Shown: positions 1 to 11,490 of the stretch, piece by piece
How the letters are laid out: each line of letters begins with the position of its first letter
How positions within the stretch are numbered: position 1 is the stretch's first letter
NCBI GenBank assembly: GCA_947095585.1
Contig: OX352763.1
Location: forward strand, 115,795,908-115,859,907
Source of the DNA: Nephrocerus scutellatus
Lineage: Eukaryota; Arthropoda; Insecta; Diptera; Pipunculidae
Direction of reading: 5' to 3'
DNA: 64,000 nt
Program-made: the position numbers and the translations under genes
Notes under the pieces: model-generated
What the model saw: only the letters and a program-made list of their open reading frames with translations
What the model was told of the DNA's origin: nothing
Databases searched by the model: none

Positions 1-1490
1 AAACTTTCACGCACCTGCAGAGGATTTCCCAGATGATGAAAAAGAAGAATTCTTTGAATCAGTAGAGCGGGAACTCCATGGCTGCCCTCAGTATGATGTA
101 AAAATCATACTGGGGGATATGAATGACAAAATAGGTAGGGGCCAGTATTCAGGCAGTACATTGGCCCCCATAGCTTACACGAGAACACTAATGACAATGG
201 AAAACGAGTCATAGATATGGCAGCAAGCAATAATTTGGTGGTAACGAGTACAAAGTTTGCGCGTAAAAATATCCCCAAAGCCACCTGATGGAGTCACTCG
301 CAACCAGATAGACCACGTGTTGATAGACCGCCGCCATAACCCGAACCTGATGACGCTACGAAGGTACCGAGTTGCCAACGTCGGTTCGGACCACTATCTA
401 GTTGGTGTAGTGCCCGAGCATCATCAAGAAAGACAGCATCCGCGAATCACATTCGAGTCAACACGGCTGCCCTCCGCAACGAAGAGACCAGAGCAACTAC
501 GGTCAAGCGATAGGACTCGCCCTAAATGCAGGGAGAGTAAGTCCTGGGGCTGAGATGTCGGGCTTAGAAGAGAAATTGACACAGCTTAAGAATACTGTTA
601 TTAATACTGGTGACTCCATCTTAGGCAGTAGTCACCACCAAGCAATTCATAAACTTACCTATAGTGCAAGCATGGGAGGAAGAAGCGATGCCAGAAGACT
701 GGCAAAGAGGCATCCTGTGCCCCATACATAAGAAGCGAATATCACAAACTGCAACAATTTTCGTGGAATAACGCTGTTGAGTATCGCGTATAAGATTTTC
801 TCCTATATCCTTCAAGACAGGATAGCCCCATAGGCTAAAGTCATCCTTGGTCCATACCAGTGTAGCTTCATCCCAGGCAAATCAACAACTGATCAGATTT
901 ACACCCTTAGGCAGGTGATGGAAAAATGTCTAGAGTTTCAAAACTCACTACACCATCTTTTTATAGAATTTAAAGCCGCCTATGATAGCATAGCCAGAGT
1001 AGAACTTTAAAGCCATGAGAGAATTCGGCATCTAAAATAAACGACTATGTAGGTTGACCATGATCCAGATCAGTATCAAGCCCATTCAACATCTATAGCG
1101 GGCTCCGACAACGGGATGGACTGGCCTCATCCTCTTCTACATGGTGTTGGAGAAAGTGATCCGAGACTCTGACGTAACGTTGAGAGGAAAAATCCTCTAT
1201 AAGTCCATTCAGATACTGGCTTACGCAGACGACATCGACATTGTTGGTAGAAACCAAAAGGCTGTACAGGAAGCTTTCATCCAGATCGAGCGGGCGGCAC
1301 GAAATCTGGGGCTGCACATAAATTAGAGCAGAACAAAGTACATGGTCTGCGAGTAGAAGATCCAACATTGGTCCCTCGATTCAGATAGTGGAGCGCGAAT
1401 TCCAAGTAGTGCAATCCTTTAACTATCTCGGGTCAAATATAGCAACCAATAACAGCACGGAACCAGAAATACGCGCACGGTTGCTTCCAC
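1..1490 (+). mobile_element. LINE-C copy 1: RTE-like (CFDP2-type) EN-RT relic
   Basis: Relic of a non-LTR retrotransposon whose intact form nicks DNA and reverse transcribes its own RNA at the nick. Bases 1-420 encode the C-terminal half of an AP-type endonuclease: VKIILGDMN, then TRNQIDHVLIDRRHNPN and SDHYLVG. From about 740 reverse-transcriptase pieces follow in changing frames: NNFRGITLLS, AAYDSI, then AYADDIDIVGRN near 1220, which is the catalytic YADD motif, and FNYLGSNIA near 1420. There are many stops and frame changes, and much of the linker between EN and RT is missing. The 5' end runs off the window and the 3' end is replaced by repeat AP at about 1490. CFDP2-like endonuclease with this RT is typical of RTE-type LINEs in insects; the clade name is my inference. 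Not functional. Confidence 0.85.
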
Positions 1491-1805
1491 TTTGGTCCTC
1501 AGGACCCGTTCACTCTAAAAATTCTACAAAAATTTTGAACATCGGAGATACCCATGTGTTTAAAATTTGAAGATAATCGGATTAAATTTTAAAAATTTAA
1601 TAGGGGAACCCCCGGCCTTGAGGCCCGAAGGGCCCCAACTTTTAATAGAAAGTGTTGTCTCCGGAAATACACATGTGTGCAAAATTTCAATAAAATCGGG
1701 CTTTGGGAAGTGGGTTAAAAAGTTATCGCAAGATTCCACGACAAATCGACCGACCGACCGACAGACGTGCCACGGGCAAGCGAAGTTAATATCGAGAATT
1801 TATAA
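1491..1805 (-). repeat. Dispersed repeat AP, copy 1
   Basis: Non-coding repeat that recurs at 30545-30880, 40143-40440 and 42731-42870, with a fragment at about 11890-12005. Read on the minus strand it begins near ATTAACTTCGC, passes GGAATCTTGCGAT, TTAACCCACTT and ACACATGTGTAT, and has repeated GGGGTTCCC and GATCGGG blocks. It abuts the broken 3' side of LINE-C copy 1, so it probably inserted there or replaced it. No ORF and no terminal repeat are visible. It may be a non-autonomous transposon or a LINE UTR. Confidence 0.6.
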
Positions 1806-1819
1806 AAATATAAATATAA

Positions 1820-2345
1820 AATATTCCTTTTAACCCACCTTTCACACGACCTAGAGAGCTGAGCTGAAATTTTGTGAGTGTTGTAAATTCCAAATAGCCT
1901 TTTTTATGGGTGGAATTTTTTTCGACTTCTTTGAGGTCCTTTATAACAGCCTTTCAAATGACCTAGAGAGCTGAGCTTTGGTTATTGCCTAAGTCCCAAA
2001 TAGCATTTTTTACATTCCGCGTGTGACACGTTTCGCATTTCTTGGTGGCGCGTGTGATAGGTGGAAGTGTGGTCATTTTCTCGTTTTTGAGGTCCTTTTT
2101 AACCACCTTTCGCATGGTCAAGAGGTCTTAAATTTTGTGAGCAGCTTAATGTGCGGGGCCAATTTTTATATCCCGCGTATGACGCGTGTAGAAAGTCACG
2201 TGTGCTACGTGTGATGCGTGGACAAAAGAAAATACTTTGAAATAGGTCCGACCTCAAAAACAGATAGTTTAGCGGTTATTACTTATAATACAATGTAAAA
2301 ATAAAACGACTGTGTGGCGTGTGGCGTGTGTCGATGTATGCATTA
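1820..2345. repeat. Repeat X, copy 1, with degenerate internal units
   Basis: A module containing CACCTTTC..CGACCTAGAGAGCTGAG starts at about 1831 and recurs in variant form near 1945 and 2101, with TTTGAGGTCC between modules. The block ends in GCGTGTGACGCGTG-like strings. A shorter copy with the same order of motifs lies at 50163-50345. Units are about 110-160 bases apart and diverged. Non-coding; class unknown. Confidence 0.55.
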
Positions 2346-3170
2346 AAGTTTTTACCCGCTTACCTGTCAGTAATCTAACCTCGTATATGTATTGGACGCA
2401 CTATGATGTGTGGCAACGTTCGTGTTAACTAAACAATTTTGTTAATTTTATTGTATGTGATATTTCTGCATAAGCCATGCCACAACCCATATTACGAGTA
2501 TATACAATATATCACATAATGTTATATTTCTTTTTATAGCGCTAACTTATGCTGTTTACCAATAATGTAGTTTTGTGTAATTTGTTTTTAATGAAAACGT
2601 TCAGTGATGTTGTGCAAATTTACAAAAGTACCTCACCCAATGTGCTCTGGATCTTTACATATAGGGATATATTACACTCCAATGGGTGGAATATATTGTG
2701 CAAACAATTTCGATAATGCATTTGGTAGTATAAGCGATGCACATTTTGTGTAAACAATTAATTTTAATTTTAATGTACTGCACTGATTGCTTTTTTTGTT
2801 GCATTAGAAAATAAGTACACAAAATTTGTCGTCTCTGGATAGACCAATAAAAAATAAATAAATAAATTAAATGGAATTAATAGCAGCTATGATTAAAAAC
2901 TAGAAAAACACGATGTCGAATAAGAAAATTACCCATACACAACTATGTATGTACTGACGATTACAACCAGATACTCTGTTCTAGAAATTGAACATTGATA
3001 CAAAATATTAATGCCTAGCCATCATCAATATTGTTACGAAAATATAAATAGAAATATTTTTTCGCAATGGCTCATACTCGTATAAAAGAATCAGAATTGT
3101 ATTAGAATTATGAAATTACTAAAAATCATGGCATACAATTAGGCTCAGTAATACAATAAACAAAAGTTTT
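2346..3170. other. AT-rich stretch, nothing recognised
   Basis: AT-rich sequence with no conserved ORF on either strand and no repeat shared with the rest of the window that I can see. Confidence 0.6.
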
Positions 3171-3740
3171 TTTTTTTTAAACAAAACCCTAGCCCGATTG
3201 GCTGATACTGCGACCTGAAAAGATATATTGTATCGTAGGGTGTAAATACTCTAAGAGACTTACTACCTTCCTAATTAGGGATAGTATGTCCTTAGTGGCA
3301 GAATTATGCAGATCCGCTGACCAACATAATGCCTTGTGGAAAAGATGTCTCCTTAACCAGATCAAACCTGGACAGTCACAGAGGATGCGCCCGGATGTTT
3401 CGTCCTCCTCCAAGCAGAACCTACATTCAAGGTAATATTGCAAGGCACAGTGACCTGTGAGAAAACTTACTAGCTTTCTGATGCTATCCTTGTCTAGATC
3501 CTTATAGGAAAAGGGTCTGATTAACCGTTTGGACTCTCTTAGTTAGTGGACCAGACGAAGTTTCCTTTCCCATTTATTAATCATCGCTGTGTCGGTAGCC
3601 CAGCTGATACCACAGTAAGATTCCGGTCCTAACAATGCAGATTCTGAACCAGCCCTGGGTAGTTCATCTGCATGTTCGTTGTCTAAAACACCTTGGTTAC
3701 CTGGGTCCCAACCGAGTTTTACCCTGTTGAGCCCTGCCAG
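3171..3740 (-). mobile_element. LINE-L copy 1: LOA-like 3' end
   Basis: The 3' end of a LOA-like LINE on the minus strand. The poly(T) at 3168-3178 is its poly(A) tail. Just inside lies the conserved 3' end (CGCAGTATCAGCCAATCGGG on the minus strand), then the C-terminal domain with a Cys-rich motif, CRFCLEEDET followed by ILCDCPGLIWLRR, at about 3350-3425. Upstream is the linker ISWATDTAMINKWERKLRL. RT and RNase H are absent, so the copy is 5'-truncated and joins LINE-C copy 2 at about 3740. The family call rests on copies 2, 3 and 5, which add EN, RT and RNase H. Confidence 0.8.
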
Positions 3741-4075
3741 GCGAAGAGGGAGAGGACGCTGGCCAATCCATCCCCTTGTCGGAGCTCGTTATAGATGTTG
3801 AATGGGCTTCATAGTGATCCGGATACTTTTACTTTGCGTATAACATTAGTCATGGTCAACCTACATAGTCGTGTCAGTATGTTTGGGATGCCGAATTCTC
3901 TTATGGCTTTATAAAGTTCTACTCTGGCTATGCTATCATAGGCGGCTTTAAAGCCTGTAAAAAGATGGTGTAGTGAGTTTTGAAACTTTAGACTGCCCAA
4001 AGGGTGTAAATTCAGTTGTTAATCTCTTGAAAAATAGAGGAGAAAATGTTAAACGCGGTACTCAACAACAACTCA
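3741..4075 (-). mobile_element. LINE-C copy 2: RT fragment
   Basis: Minus-strand piece of the RT domain matching LINE-C copy 1 at about 770-1130, including the fingers/palm segment with FKAAYDSIARVELYKA (about 3900-3960) and LCRLTMTN. A short internal deletion joins the start of the RT block (4040-4075) to the segment near 4015. Its 5' side directly abuts the 3' end of SINE-S copy A. On the other side of that SINE, LINE-C resumes on the opposite strand (copy 3). Confidence 0.75.
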
Positions 4076-4265
4076 AGCGCGACAGACCATTGCGGTCTAA
4101 GGTCTAGCTTCTCGCGACCATTTGTGTAGCGCGTTTATATTTTTGAACACAAATGGAAGGGACCTACAATTTAAGGCCGGATCCGAACGGCGAATTGAGA
4201 AGCTTTCCGTGACAAATATGCTCGCGAATGGGTAACAAACGTTCCGAGAGTAATAACTTGTCACA
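4076..4265 (-). mobile_element. SINE-S copy A with inverted distal part
   Basis: From 4076 to about 4220 this matches the 3' two thirds of SINE-S on the minus strand: GCGCGACAGACCATTGCGG, the CACAAATGG hairpin arms, and CTTTCCGTGACAA. The next block, about 4221-4265 (CTCGCGAATGGGTAACAAAC to TTGTCAC), is the adjoining SINE segment in the opposite orientation. The tRNA-like head and the (ATT)n tail are missing. The copy sits exactly where the flanking LINE-C changes strand, so it marks a rearrangement junction. Confidence 0.8.
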
Positions 4266-5166
4266 GATGATGAAAAAGAAGAATTATTTGAATCAGTCGA
4301 AGGGGAACTGCATGCCTCCCCTAATAATTTGATCGTTGCGAGTACAAGGTTTGCACGTAAAAATATCCACAAAGCCACCTGGGGTTCTCCTAATGGAGCC
4401 ACTCGCAACCAAATAGACCACGTGTTGTAAACCGCCGCCACAACCCGAAGCTGATGACGGTACGAACGTAACAGAGATGCGCCCGCCCGATACCAATGTC
4501 GACTCGGACCACTCTCTTGTTGGTATGGTGCTCCGAGCGCGGATTGCATCATCACGACAGTCTGCATCCGCGAACTACAACTACGGTCAAGCGATAGGAC
4601 TGAGATGTCGGGCGTAGAAGAGAAATGGACACGCCTTAAGAATAGTGTCATTAGTACTGCTGACTGGTTCGATGACGAATGTAAGCTAGCGACTGAACGT
4701 AAGAATGTTGCGTACCGAGCAATGCAACAATCTCATAGAACGAGGGCACTCAAAGATGAATATAAAGAGCTCAGAAGATATGAAAAAACAGTTCACCGGC
4801 GAAAGAAAGCAGCCTGGGAGAAGAATCTCGTCCGTGAACTAGAACAGTACAGAGAGCCAGAATCGCACCATGCGCGGAAGTTCTACATACTGCAAAGACA
4901 AAGAGGGTAATCTGATGGCCGATCTCAAAGGCATCTTAGAGCGGTGGGAAGAGCACTTTCATAAGTTGCTAAATGGCCAGCTCACTGAGGAAATGTTAGG
5001 CTCCACCAATGACCGAAGACCATACCGTGCTGCCGCCACCAAGAATAGACGAAGTTAGCATCAGCTTAAAAATAATAAGGCCCTGGGATCAGATGGGATC
5101 CCAGCGGAACTGATTAAAATAAGGGGCTCCACATTACACCAAGCAATTCATGAAATAATAGTGCAA
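4266..5166 (+). mobile_element. LINE-C copy 3: EN and EN-RT linker
   Basis: Plus-strand LINE-C starting inside the endonuclease (DDEKEELFESVEGELHA), with the QIDHV and SDHSLVG motifs in shifting frames to about 4530. A fairly intact linker follows: MSGVEEKWTRLKNSV from 4605, the basic EYKELRRYEKTVHRRKKAA region near 4770-4830, and the RT entry block around 5070-5160 (ALGSDGIPAELIKI). It ends at 5166, where SINE-S copy B starts, and no further RT sequence follows. Nonsense changes and frameshifts show it is dead. The linker is better preserved here than in copy 1. Confidence 0.8.
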
Positions 5167-5170
5167 GTAT

Positions 5171-5354
5171 GGGCGCCGTGGCTCAGTGGAAGTGCTCATG
5201 GCTACTGAACAGGAGGTTCGTGGTTCGAATCCTAGTTACACCAAAAGTATATTTTACGGTGTCCCACCTCTGAAAATACTTTTGGTATTGCCGGGATTCG
5301 AACCATGAACCCCTACTCAGTAGCCGTGCGCTTTTCCACTAAGCCACGGCGCCC
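5171..5354. mobile_element. SINE-S copy B: two heads forming an inverted repeat
   Basis: Two tRNA-derived SINE heads point toward each other. The plus head starts GGGCGCCG at 5171, with A box TGGCTCAGTGG at 5179-5189 and B box GGTTCGAATCC at 5222-5232, and runs through ACCAAAAGTAT to about 5271. The minus head runs from about 5272 to GGCGCCC at 5348-5354, with B box complement at 5294-5304 and a one-base variant A box complement at 5336-5346. The arms are about 83 bases, roughly 84 percent alike by eye, with a loop of about 20 bases. Neither head carries the SINE body or tail. Confidence 0.9.
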
Positions 5355-7160
5355 ACTACTATATACAAGGCATTAATTTGCCCCAAACGCGATAAATGCA
5401 TAAATATACATTGAATACATAATATGCGTTGACTTCTTATCTTTTACTCTCCGTTATATCCTAATATTTAAATATACATACTATTAAGAGATGAAATATG
5501 CTAGCAAAACTTCTTCTTATTATAAAATTGCATCGTGGATGGACAAAACGTTGCTTTTTAATCCGGATTGGAAAATTGAAATTTAACCATAAGTTTCCAA
5601 TCATTGTCCATTAAGATTTTTCTCTTAGAACTTTTCCATACTAATATTGAACTGCTATGGAAACATTACGAGTTCTTAATTATTATTCCAATCCAAATCT
5701 GGTATAATTTGATAAGAATCGTCCTCACTTAATATGAAAGATATCGTCCTCATTGGGCATACAATATCGAGTGGGGCGACTATCAACGATGGGCGAATAT
5801 TCCCTGTAGAAATTTTTAATTACTCAGAATATTCCGATTTAACGGTCCAACAATGTGACTACATGGCTTGGAATATCCCTCAAATGGACTACACGTTGGA
5901 CTGGACTGTCGAAAAGAATGAAAAGCACACAAACTACCACGAAAAGCAGTAAGAACAAGGATCTGCGCAAAAAGGGGCAGACAAGGCAACATAGATATAA
6001 GAGCCGCTAACGACGCCGATGGTCGCCCCACCATCTCTTCCACATTAATAATCCCACATCTCAATGGTGGACTGGTTTGGAAATGCCATCGTTCGACGAG
6101 GACGACGACGACGCCGCCGCCGACAACGCCTATGATGGTAATTCCCAATGACCGCATTTATCATCATAAGAGTTTAAGAGTTCCTTGTGCCTTCGTAGTA
6201 TTCGTTGCTGCGCGAGGCAATTTTCAGCACTTTAACAGCTCACAGAATGCAGAAGAAATTGGGTGAATAGCAGGATGGAAGCTAACCGTGGACCGCGGCT
6301 GTATCATCTTTTGTATATGTATATGTCTATGTAATGCAAAAATATCGCTTTAGAATTTAAAGCAAAAGATTTATTTCGAGTATTTTGCGTCGACTGACGG
6401 CTCGCCGGGTTATGGTTGGGTGCATCGCAGCGTTGAAAAGTTGGAACATAGATAACAATAAAAAAACGATACATAGATCTTTGGTCAGATTCTCGTCAGC
6501 TGGCAAAGAAAAGAAAACCTAAAGTCCTTACAATCTTTGCTTCGCTGCTGCCTTTTTAATCTTTGGCTCCGCAATCTGGGGCATGTGTTGGGCTTCAAAG
6601 AACATCCATCGTTCCAACTCGCGATGTATGCTCTCTGAGCTTTAAGTCCCATAAATTTTTATTTTCGAAAAGACGTCCACCCCGTTGTTGAAGGGATAAA
6701 ACTGGAGAAGACAGCAAATTTGCATCGTTAGAAGCAAGGATACTCTTGTACATGAAAAGATAAACATGTGTTCGCCATAGAAGCAAGTAGCCCAAAGTCA
6801 GACACATCCTTTGCGATGACATACATATCTTTTAATCAGGATGGGAGGTTTCAAGGATTTTCTCCCAGTTTTTAATCCAAACATGATATTGTGGTGTACG
6901 AGGAAGGAGGGAAAAAGAAAAGCGTTGGTCGTTGGTCGGATTCCGAACATTTTCGAATTTTAATTAATTATTCCCTAAGCCCTTTAGTTTAAGGACTTTC
7001 AAAAGAGGATTTAAAGGAAGCCACATTATGGTGCGTTTCTGATGTTAATGAAATAAAATTACGTGAAAAATCGAATAGTACGGTTATCTGTAAGAGAAAG
7101 TCTAACATCAAAAAGGTCATAAAGTTAGTAATATTTTCTAAGTTAGTGTAGTAAGTATTC
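5355..7160. other. Unassigned AT-rich stretch
   Basis: No recognisable TE or gene. A 72-codon ORF at 5734-5952 (plus strand, beginning MKDIVLIGHTISSG) has no family I know and no supporting context. A short GAC-rich run lies near 6095-6125. Confidence 0.5.
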
Positions 7161-7162
7161 AT

Positions 7163-9330
7163 TTCAACTAGCCTAGCCCATCTGTCAGACGCTGCAACCT
7201 GAAAGATCTATTGTGTCATAGAGTTTGTTTATTCTAAGAGACGTACCACCTCCCTATTGAACGATAGTACATCCTTAGTGGCGGAATCGGAGGATGAAGA
7301 GTCATCCGAGCACATTCTCTGTGAATGCTCAGCATTACTTTGGTTGAGAAGACGCATCTTTCACAAGGCGGAGTTGCGTCAAGCATAGTCACCCGGATTA
7401 TAGTTGCATCTTAACAGCGCACCTAGCAGCGTCTTTCTGATGAAGATTTGCAAGGGTGACAGCCCTACAACAGCTTCTAATGCAGTCGTAGGGCAGGTGC
7501 AATTCTTTGTAGCTTCTGAAGCTTAGTTGCCGTTGTCCGTTCAAGAACTTTTGGCCACCAAACGATATCCGCTTACGTATACATCCAATGCTACATTTTA
7601 GGATTTAGACCCCAAGTCCCCCCAAGTAGAGGCGTCTACTGGCCCACAAGGCCCTAGTGGCACGTTCGATGGCGGACTTAATATGAGAATTCCAGCTTAT
7701 CCGTTTATCAAGTATGACGCCGAGATATTTAACTTCACTGGAATAATCAAATGGGCACCACATTGATGATGATAGGTCCTAAATTGACCAGTCTTCTTTT
7801 CGTTAAAGGCACTAGAATGGTTTTGCAAGGAAGGATTGATGGACAGTCCTTCTATGCTGCAACGTGTAGCAGATCACCTTGCATGACACTAGTGATAGTC
7901 GTGCAGTGCTTACCACTAATAAAAATTGCCAAATCGTCCGCATAACCAATGGCGATGTAGCCTGATCTGTGAATATCGACTGGAAGATTGTCAATGACAC
8001 TAGTGACCACAGAAGGGAAGAAAGCCATTCCTTAACTGCTGTTTTGAGGACGAATGATGTTAGACTTATATGTCTGTGTGATTTAGGCAGCTCCCTAGGC
8101 CTATTGCTTGGTGTTTGGGGATAAATATCACATTTACCTATCATTACCCAGTTGTATCTGGCTCTAAATAAAGCAATCATACCCGGTGGGATGAGATCTA
8201 TCGCCTTTTGTAGAAGCGCTGGAAAGATCCCATCACCGCCAGGAGCTTTGAACGGATTGAAAGAGCCTACTGCTGGACTGAAGTTTTTACCAGATAAACT
8301 ATTTACCATACTATTAATACAGACCCTTGGGTCAGATGAGTTCGGGTAGTTGTATGGTACACGGGTAGACGAACCAGGGAAATGAACCTAAAGTAATGTT
8401 CTGATTGTATTCTCACAGTCCGATGTGTGGGTGCCATCGGGATTTTTTAATAAACCTACACAGTTTTTCTGATCTTTAAGTAATGCCATGAGGGTTCGTG
8501 CCGCTACTGGCACTTCATCAATGTTTTCGCACCATTTACTCCATGTGGCACGTTTGGATCGTCTAAGTTCAAAGTTATACTCCGTAGGAGCGAATACAGA
8601 TTCGTCCCAACTCTTCGCAGCGTTGAAGAGTTTTCTAACTTCATTACCTTACCCTGATGGTCGTTCCACTAGGGAACCGTACGTTTAAACAAACTGGTTT
8701 TATGGACACAACTGCCATGATAGGAAGTAAGTAACAGATTATTTAATTGGTACCTCATCTGGATCCCCTGTTGACTCTATATGTGTGACAAGCATATCCA
8801 ATTTAGAGAGGACAAGTCCCCGATGCAGATTCCAGTCCAGTCCAGGCAAACCTGATGTGATGATGGTCTGACAGCGAGGATTTGTCAGACACATGCCAGT
8901 TGGATATAAATGCACTAGCGAGTGTGAGGTCAAGTACCTCTTGGCGGATCGCATTTATAAAGGTAGGTTTAGAGCCCTTATTTAGGATTTCTACATTGCC
9001 ACAAATTAGAAGATATTCTAAAAGACACCCACCCCTTCTATTGATAACGCTGCTGCCCCAGACCACATGATGTGCATTGCCCTCGCAACCTATGAGGTAC
9101 TGGAGGTTTCTGCTCTGACAGTGCTCTATTAGCTCCTTGACCTGTGTTGGCGGAATGTTGTCGTCGCCGCCGGGGAAATATGCCGAAGCACACACGATAT
9201 TATGAGTTCCCCTCTCGGTCGGAACTACCACTTGCAGGGCTACCAGTTCCTTTGTTATAAGTTCTGGAATTGGAAGAAAGTAATTTCTCATGCTGATCAA
9301 GCAGGCCGCCACTGGCAGTAACCAACCCCG
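7163..9330 (-). mobile_element. LINE-L copy 2: LOA-like EN-RT relic with internal inversion
   Basis: Minus-strand LOA-like LINE. The endonuclease occupies about 8803-9312: VCASAYFPGGDDN, GCEGNAHHVVWGSS and SSLSDHHHIRF near its C-terminus. The RT start lies at about 8170-8270 (FNPFKAPGGDGIFPALLQKA) followed by a degraded palm region. The RT C-terminal block lies near 7410-7500. RNase H is absent. At the 3' end, 7163-7280 is minus strand as expected, but about 7282-7385, coding for EDEESSEHILCECSALLWLR, reads on the plus strand. That piece of the Cys-rich domain has therefore been inverted in place. LOA elements normally carry EN, RT and RNase H in that order. The copy is inactive. Confidence 0.8.
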
Positions 9331-10824
9331 CTTTTAAAAATCAACTTACTTGCCTGATTCCGTAGAACTCTAATAAGTCCGCTTATAACACAAGGCTCTT
9401 GGATGAGACTAAGGGTTATATTAACCTATCATTTATCATTTCAACGGATATTTCAGGCTTAAATAAAGTTTCCTTCTATCAGTTTGTGATGTTCATCAAA
9501 ACATATTGTCATCCTATGATGTATACCTTGTCGATCAAAGGAACGCTTTTTCGTTATTTCACAATTCCAGGTCTTCAATTGAAATTGAAATTAATTCTTA
9601 AGCCTCAAGTGCTCTCAAATGTATCTATGCTTAGTGCATTTATATGCCGGTGCGCATTCATTCGCACATTTCACTGCCTCTATGCGAGCTTATTACATAT
9701 AAGCAGGAACTTTGATGATTTAAAAGTTATTTCCAAATGCACGCACATCACTCACGCTCACAGTCAGGATGATGATTGCACGTAAGAGCACGCTCTGAAT
9801 TCATAAATTTCAATTAATTTCCATAATTAGGCGACATTCTGGTCGCTTTCTTATCATGATTTCGTTAGTGGAAGTGTACGATGCATATCAGGATCAGGAT
9901 GGGGTTTCTACAGAAAGCAACGCTCTTCCTTTGATTCATTTGTTGCTTCCGTTTTCGCGAATGCAAATCCTCCCCATCACACTCGTTGCACTTTATACCA
10001 CGGTATGCGAGTAAATGGGTTAACGACAAGTAGTGAACGAATGCCGTAGTGATAGTCCTGGGGCTGATACAGGCTACAGCAGATGTTATCAAGTTACACC
10101 TCGTGATTTGTAACCACAAGCGCCCATTTTTTCGGTGGTGCGGTATTTTCTCGTAATTTCCTTAGAATTGCAGTTCGTTTGGTCCATGGAGCGCTCCACA
10201 TGCTAAATGCTACTCTGTAAGGTGCAAAGAAGACAACTTTTCCCCAGCGGGGAAGGAAATGCACGAACAAGGGTGGAAAGGGTAAAATTATTACTACGGA
10301 AGGACGTGCCAATTTGATGTAAATGTGTTATTTGGCTCCCGACAATGAAGGAAGCACCGACAAGAGATGTTTTGTATTTTTTTTTCTGTGCATTTTCTGG
10401 TTTTTATCTGCGTTGGACATCATCAGTAGAGGGAGAGTCAGAAGAGTGGTTGTGATTGCAGCTTTTGATATGCGAACACATTTTCCTCATTAGGGTAATT
10501 TTTAATGTTGAACGGCGGTAACGATCGCTTCTTGGATTTTTCTATTTTTGCTAATTCATTGCACATTAAAGGAAATTCTAATGACTTTGATATCAGTTCC
10601 TTGAATGGAGTTGTTGACGGAAAACGGAACATAGAATTTATTACCCGTCGACTTTTTCGTTTGGAGAAATTGACTGGAAATAGTCAGTGCGCAATTTTGT
10701 GTGTGGGGGTGGAAAGAAATGAACATAATTTTTCAATTACAGTTCAGACAATTAAATTGGCTCTTCAGTTTTAAATCTACTATCCTTCAATTAATATGAA
10801 ATTAATCTGCTGTTTGCTTAGTAA
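9331..10824. other. Unassigned stretch with two orphan ORFs
   Basis: Holds a plus ORF of 128 codons at 9399-9785 and one of 89 codons at 10505-10774. I recognise neither, and their composition fits chance ORFs. The only shared feature is a 43-base segment at 9380-9422 that recurs at 17172-17214. Confidence 0.45.
9380..9422 (+). repeat. 43-base repeat, copy 1
   Basis: Contains CAAGGCTCTTGGATGAGAC inside a segment matching 17172-17214 at 39 of 43 positions. It has a short palindromic core, CCAAG..CTTGG, in the other copy. Origin unknown. Confidence 0.6.
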
Positions 10825-10880
10825 AGGAGGCCAGGCTAGGACCGAACCCCGGTTGTAGAGCCAAATAGGATGATGATGTT
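10825..10880 (+). mobile_element. Orphan LINE-C 3' tail
   Basis: Short match to the last bases of LINE-C: GGAGGCCAGG, GGACCGAACCCCGGTTGTAG and AGCCAAAT, ending in GATGATGATG. It is consistent with an extremely 5'-truncated LINE insertion. Confidence 0.7.
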
Positions 10881-10954
10881 GCTCAGTAAGCGCCAATGAT
10901 TTAGAAAAGCTCAAGGGTACACTTTTTTATATAATTGGCGCACGCGTAAGGATT

Positions 10955-11490
10955 TCGCACCCTTATAATGCTCGGCTATATGCTTGGTACAGCGTGGGCG
11001 TTAAGGAAAAGAAAGAGAAAAGAGGAGAAGTCTATGAGCTTGTGTTTTGAATGCTTTTGGATCATATTGATCCGAAAAACCAGAGATTGGCAGAGCTGTT
11101 GTACAGCTAAAGAACGAATCCCTGAATTTAACTGTACGCCCGATGATGGGCTTGAGAGTAAACTGTTGAGCATTTAGAGCGACACTAGTATTGTGGTTGA
11201 ATTCAAGGAGAGGTGGCATGCAACTGGCTATTTCTTTTGAGCACCGCTGATGGGAAAAGCTCCACAAAACAGTGACAAGCACCGTTCCTGCAGTGTTCAA
11301 GCGAAAATACTGACTTCGCAATGTTTTCGTCACCGATAAGTTTCATCCGATAGACAAAACTTTTTGGATATTTTTTGAGCGAATGGGCTGTATGCAGATA
11401 ATTGGGTCCAAGGTGAAACCGCTGGTAGATTTGTCCAATATAAATACCACAATTAATAAACGCAAATTTCAATTTAATTTTGTACAATAT
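10955..11490 (-). mobile_element. LINE-K copy 1: C-terminal fragment
   Basis: Minus-strand C-terminal end of a CR1/Jockey-like LINE. Residue strings LIGDENIAKSVFSLEH, PPLLEFNHNT, LNAQQFTL and GRTVKFRDSFF correspond to the post-RT region in copy 6, which has FNHNTRGTLNAHQFTPMP. At least two frameshifts separate the pieces. The 3' end lies near 10955; no EN or RT catalytic motifs are present. Confidence 0.75.

Noticed and set aside
4097..4651. 184-codon minus ORF, longest by size near 4 kb
   Set aside because: It runs antisense through SINE-S copy A and LINE-C copy 3, so it is a shadow of repeats rather than a gene.
5171..5245. Possible tRNA gene
   Set aside because: A and B boxes are present but the acceptor ends do not pair, no believable anticodon arm is formed, and the same head precedes a SINE body elsewhere.
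9399..9785. 128-codon plus ORF
   Set aside because: No motif, AT-rich codon content and no conservation evidence in the window.
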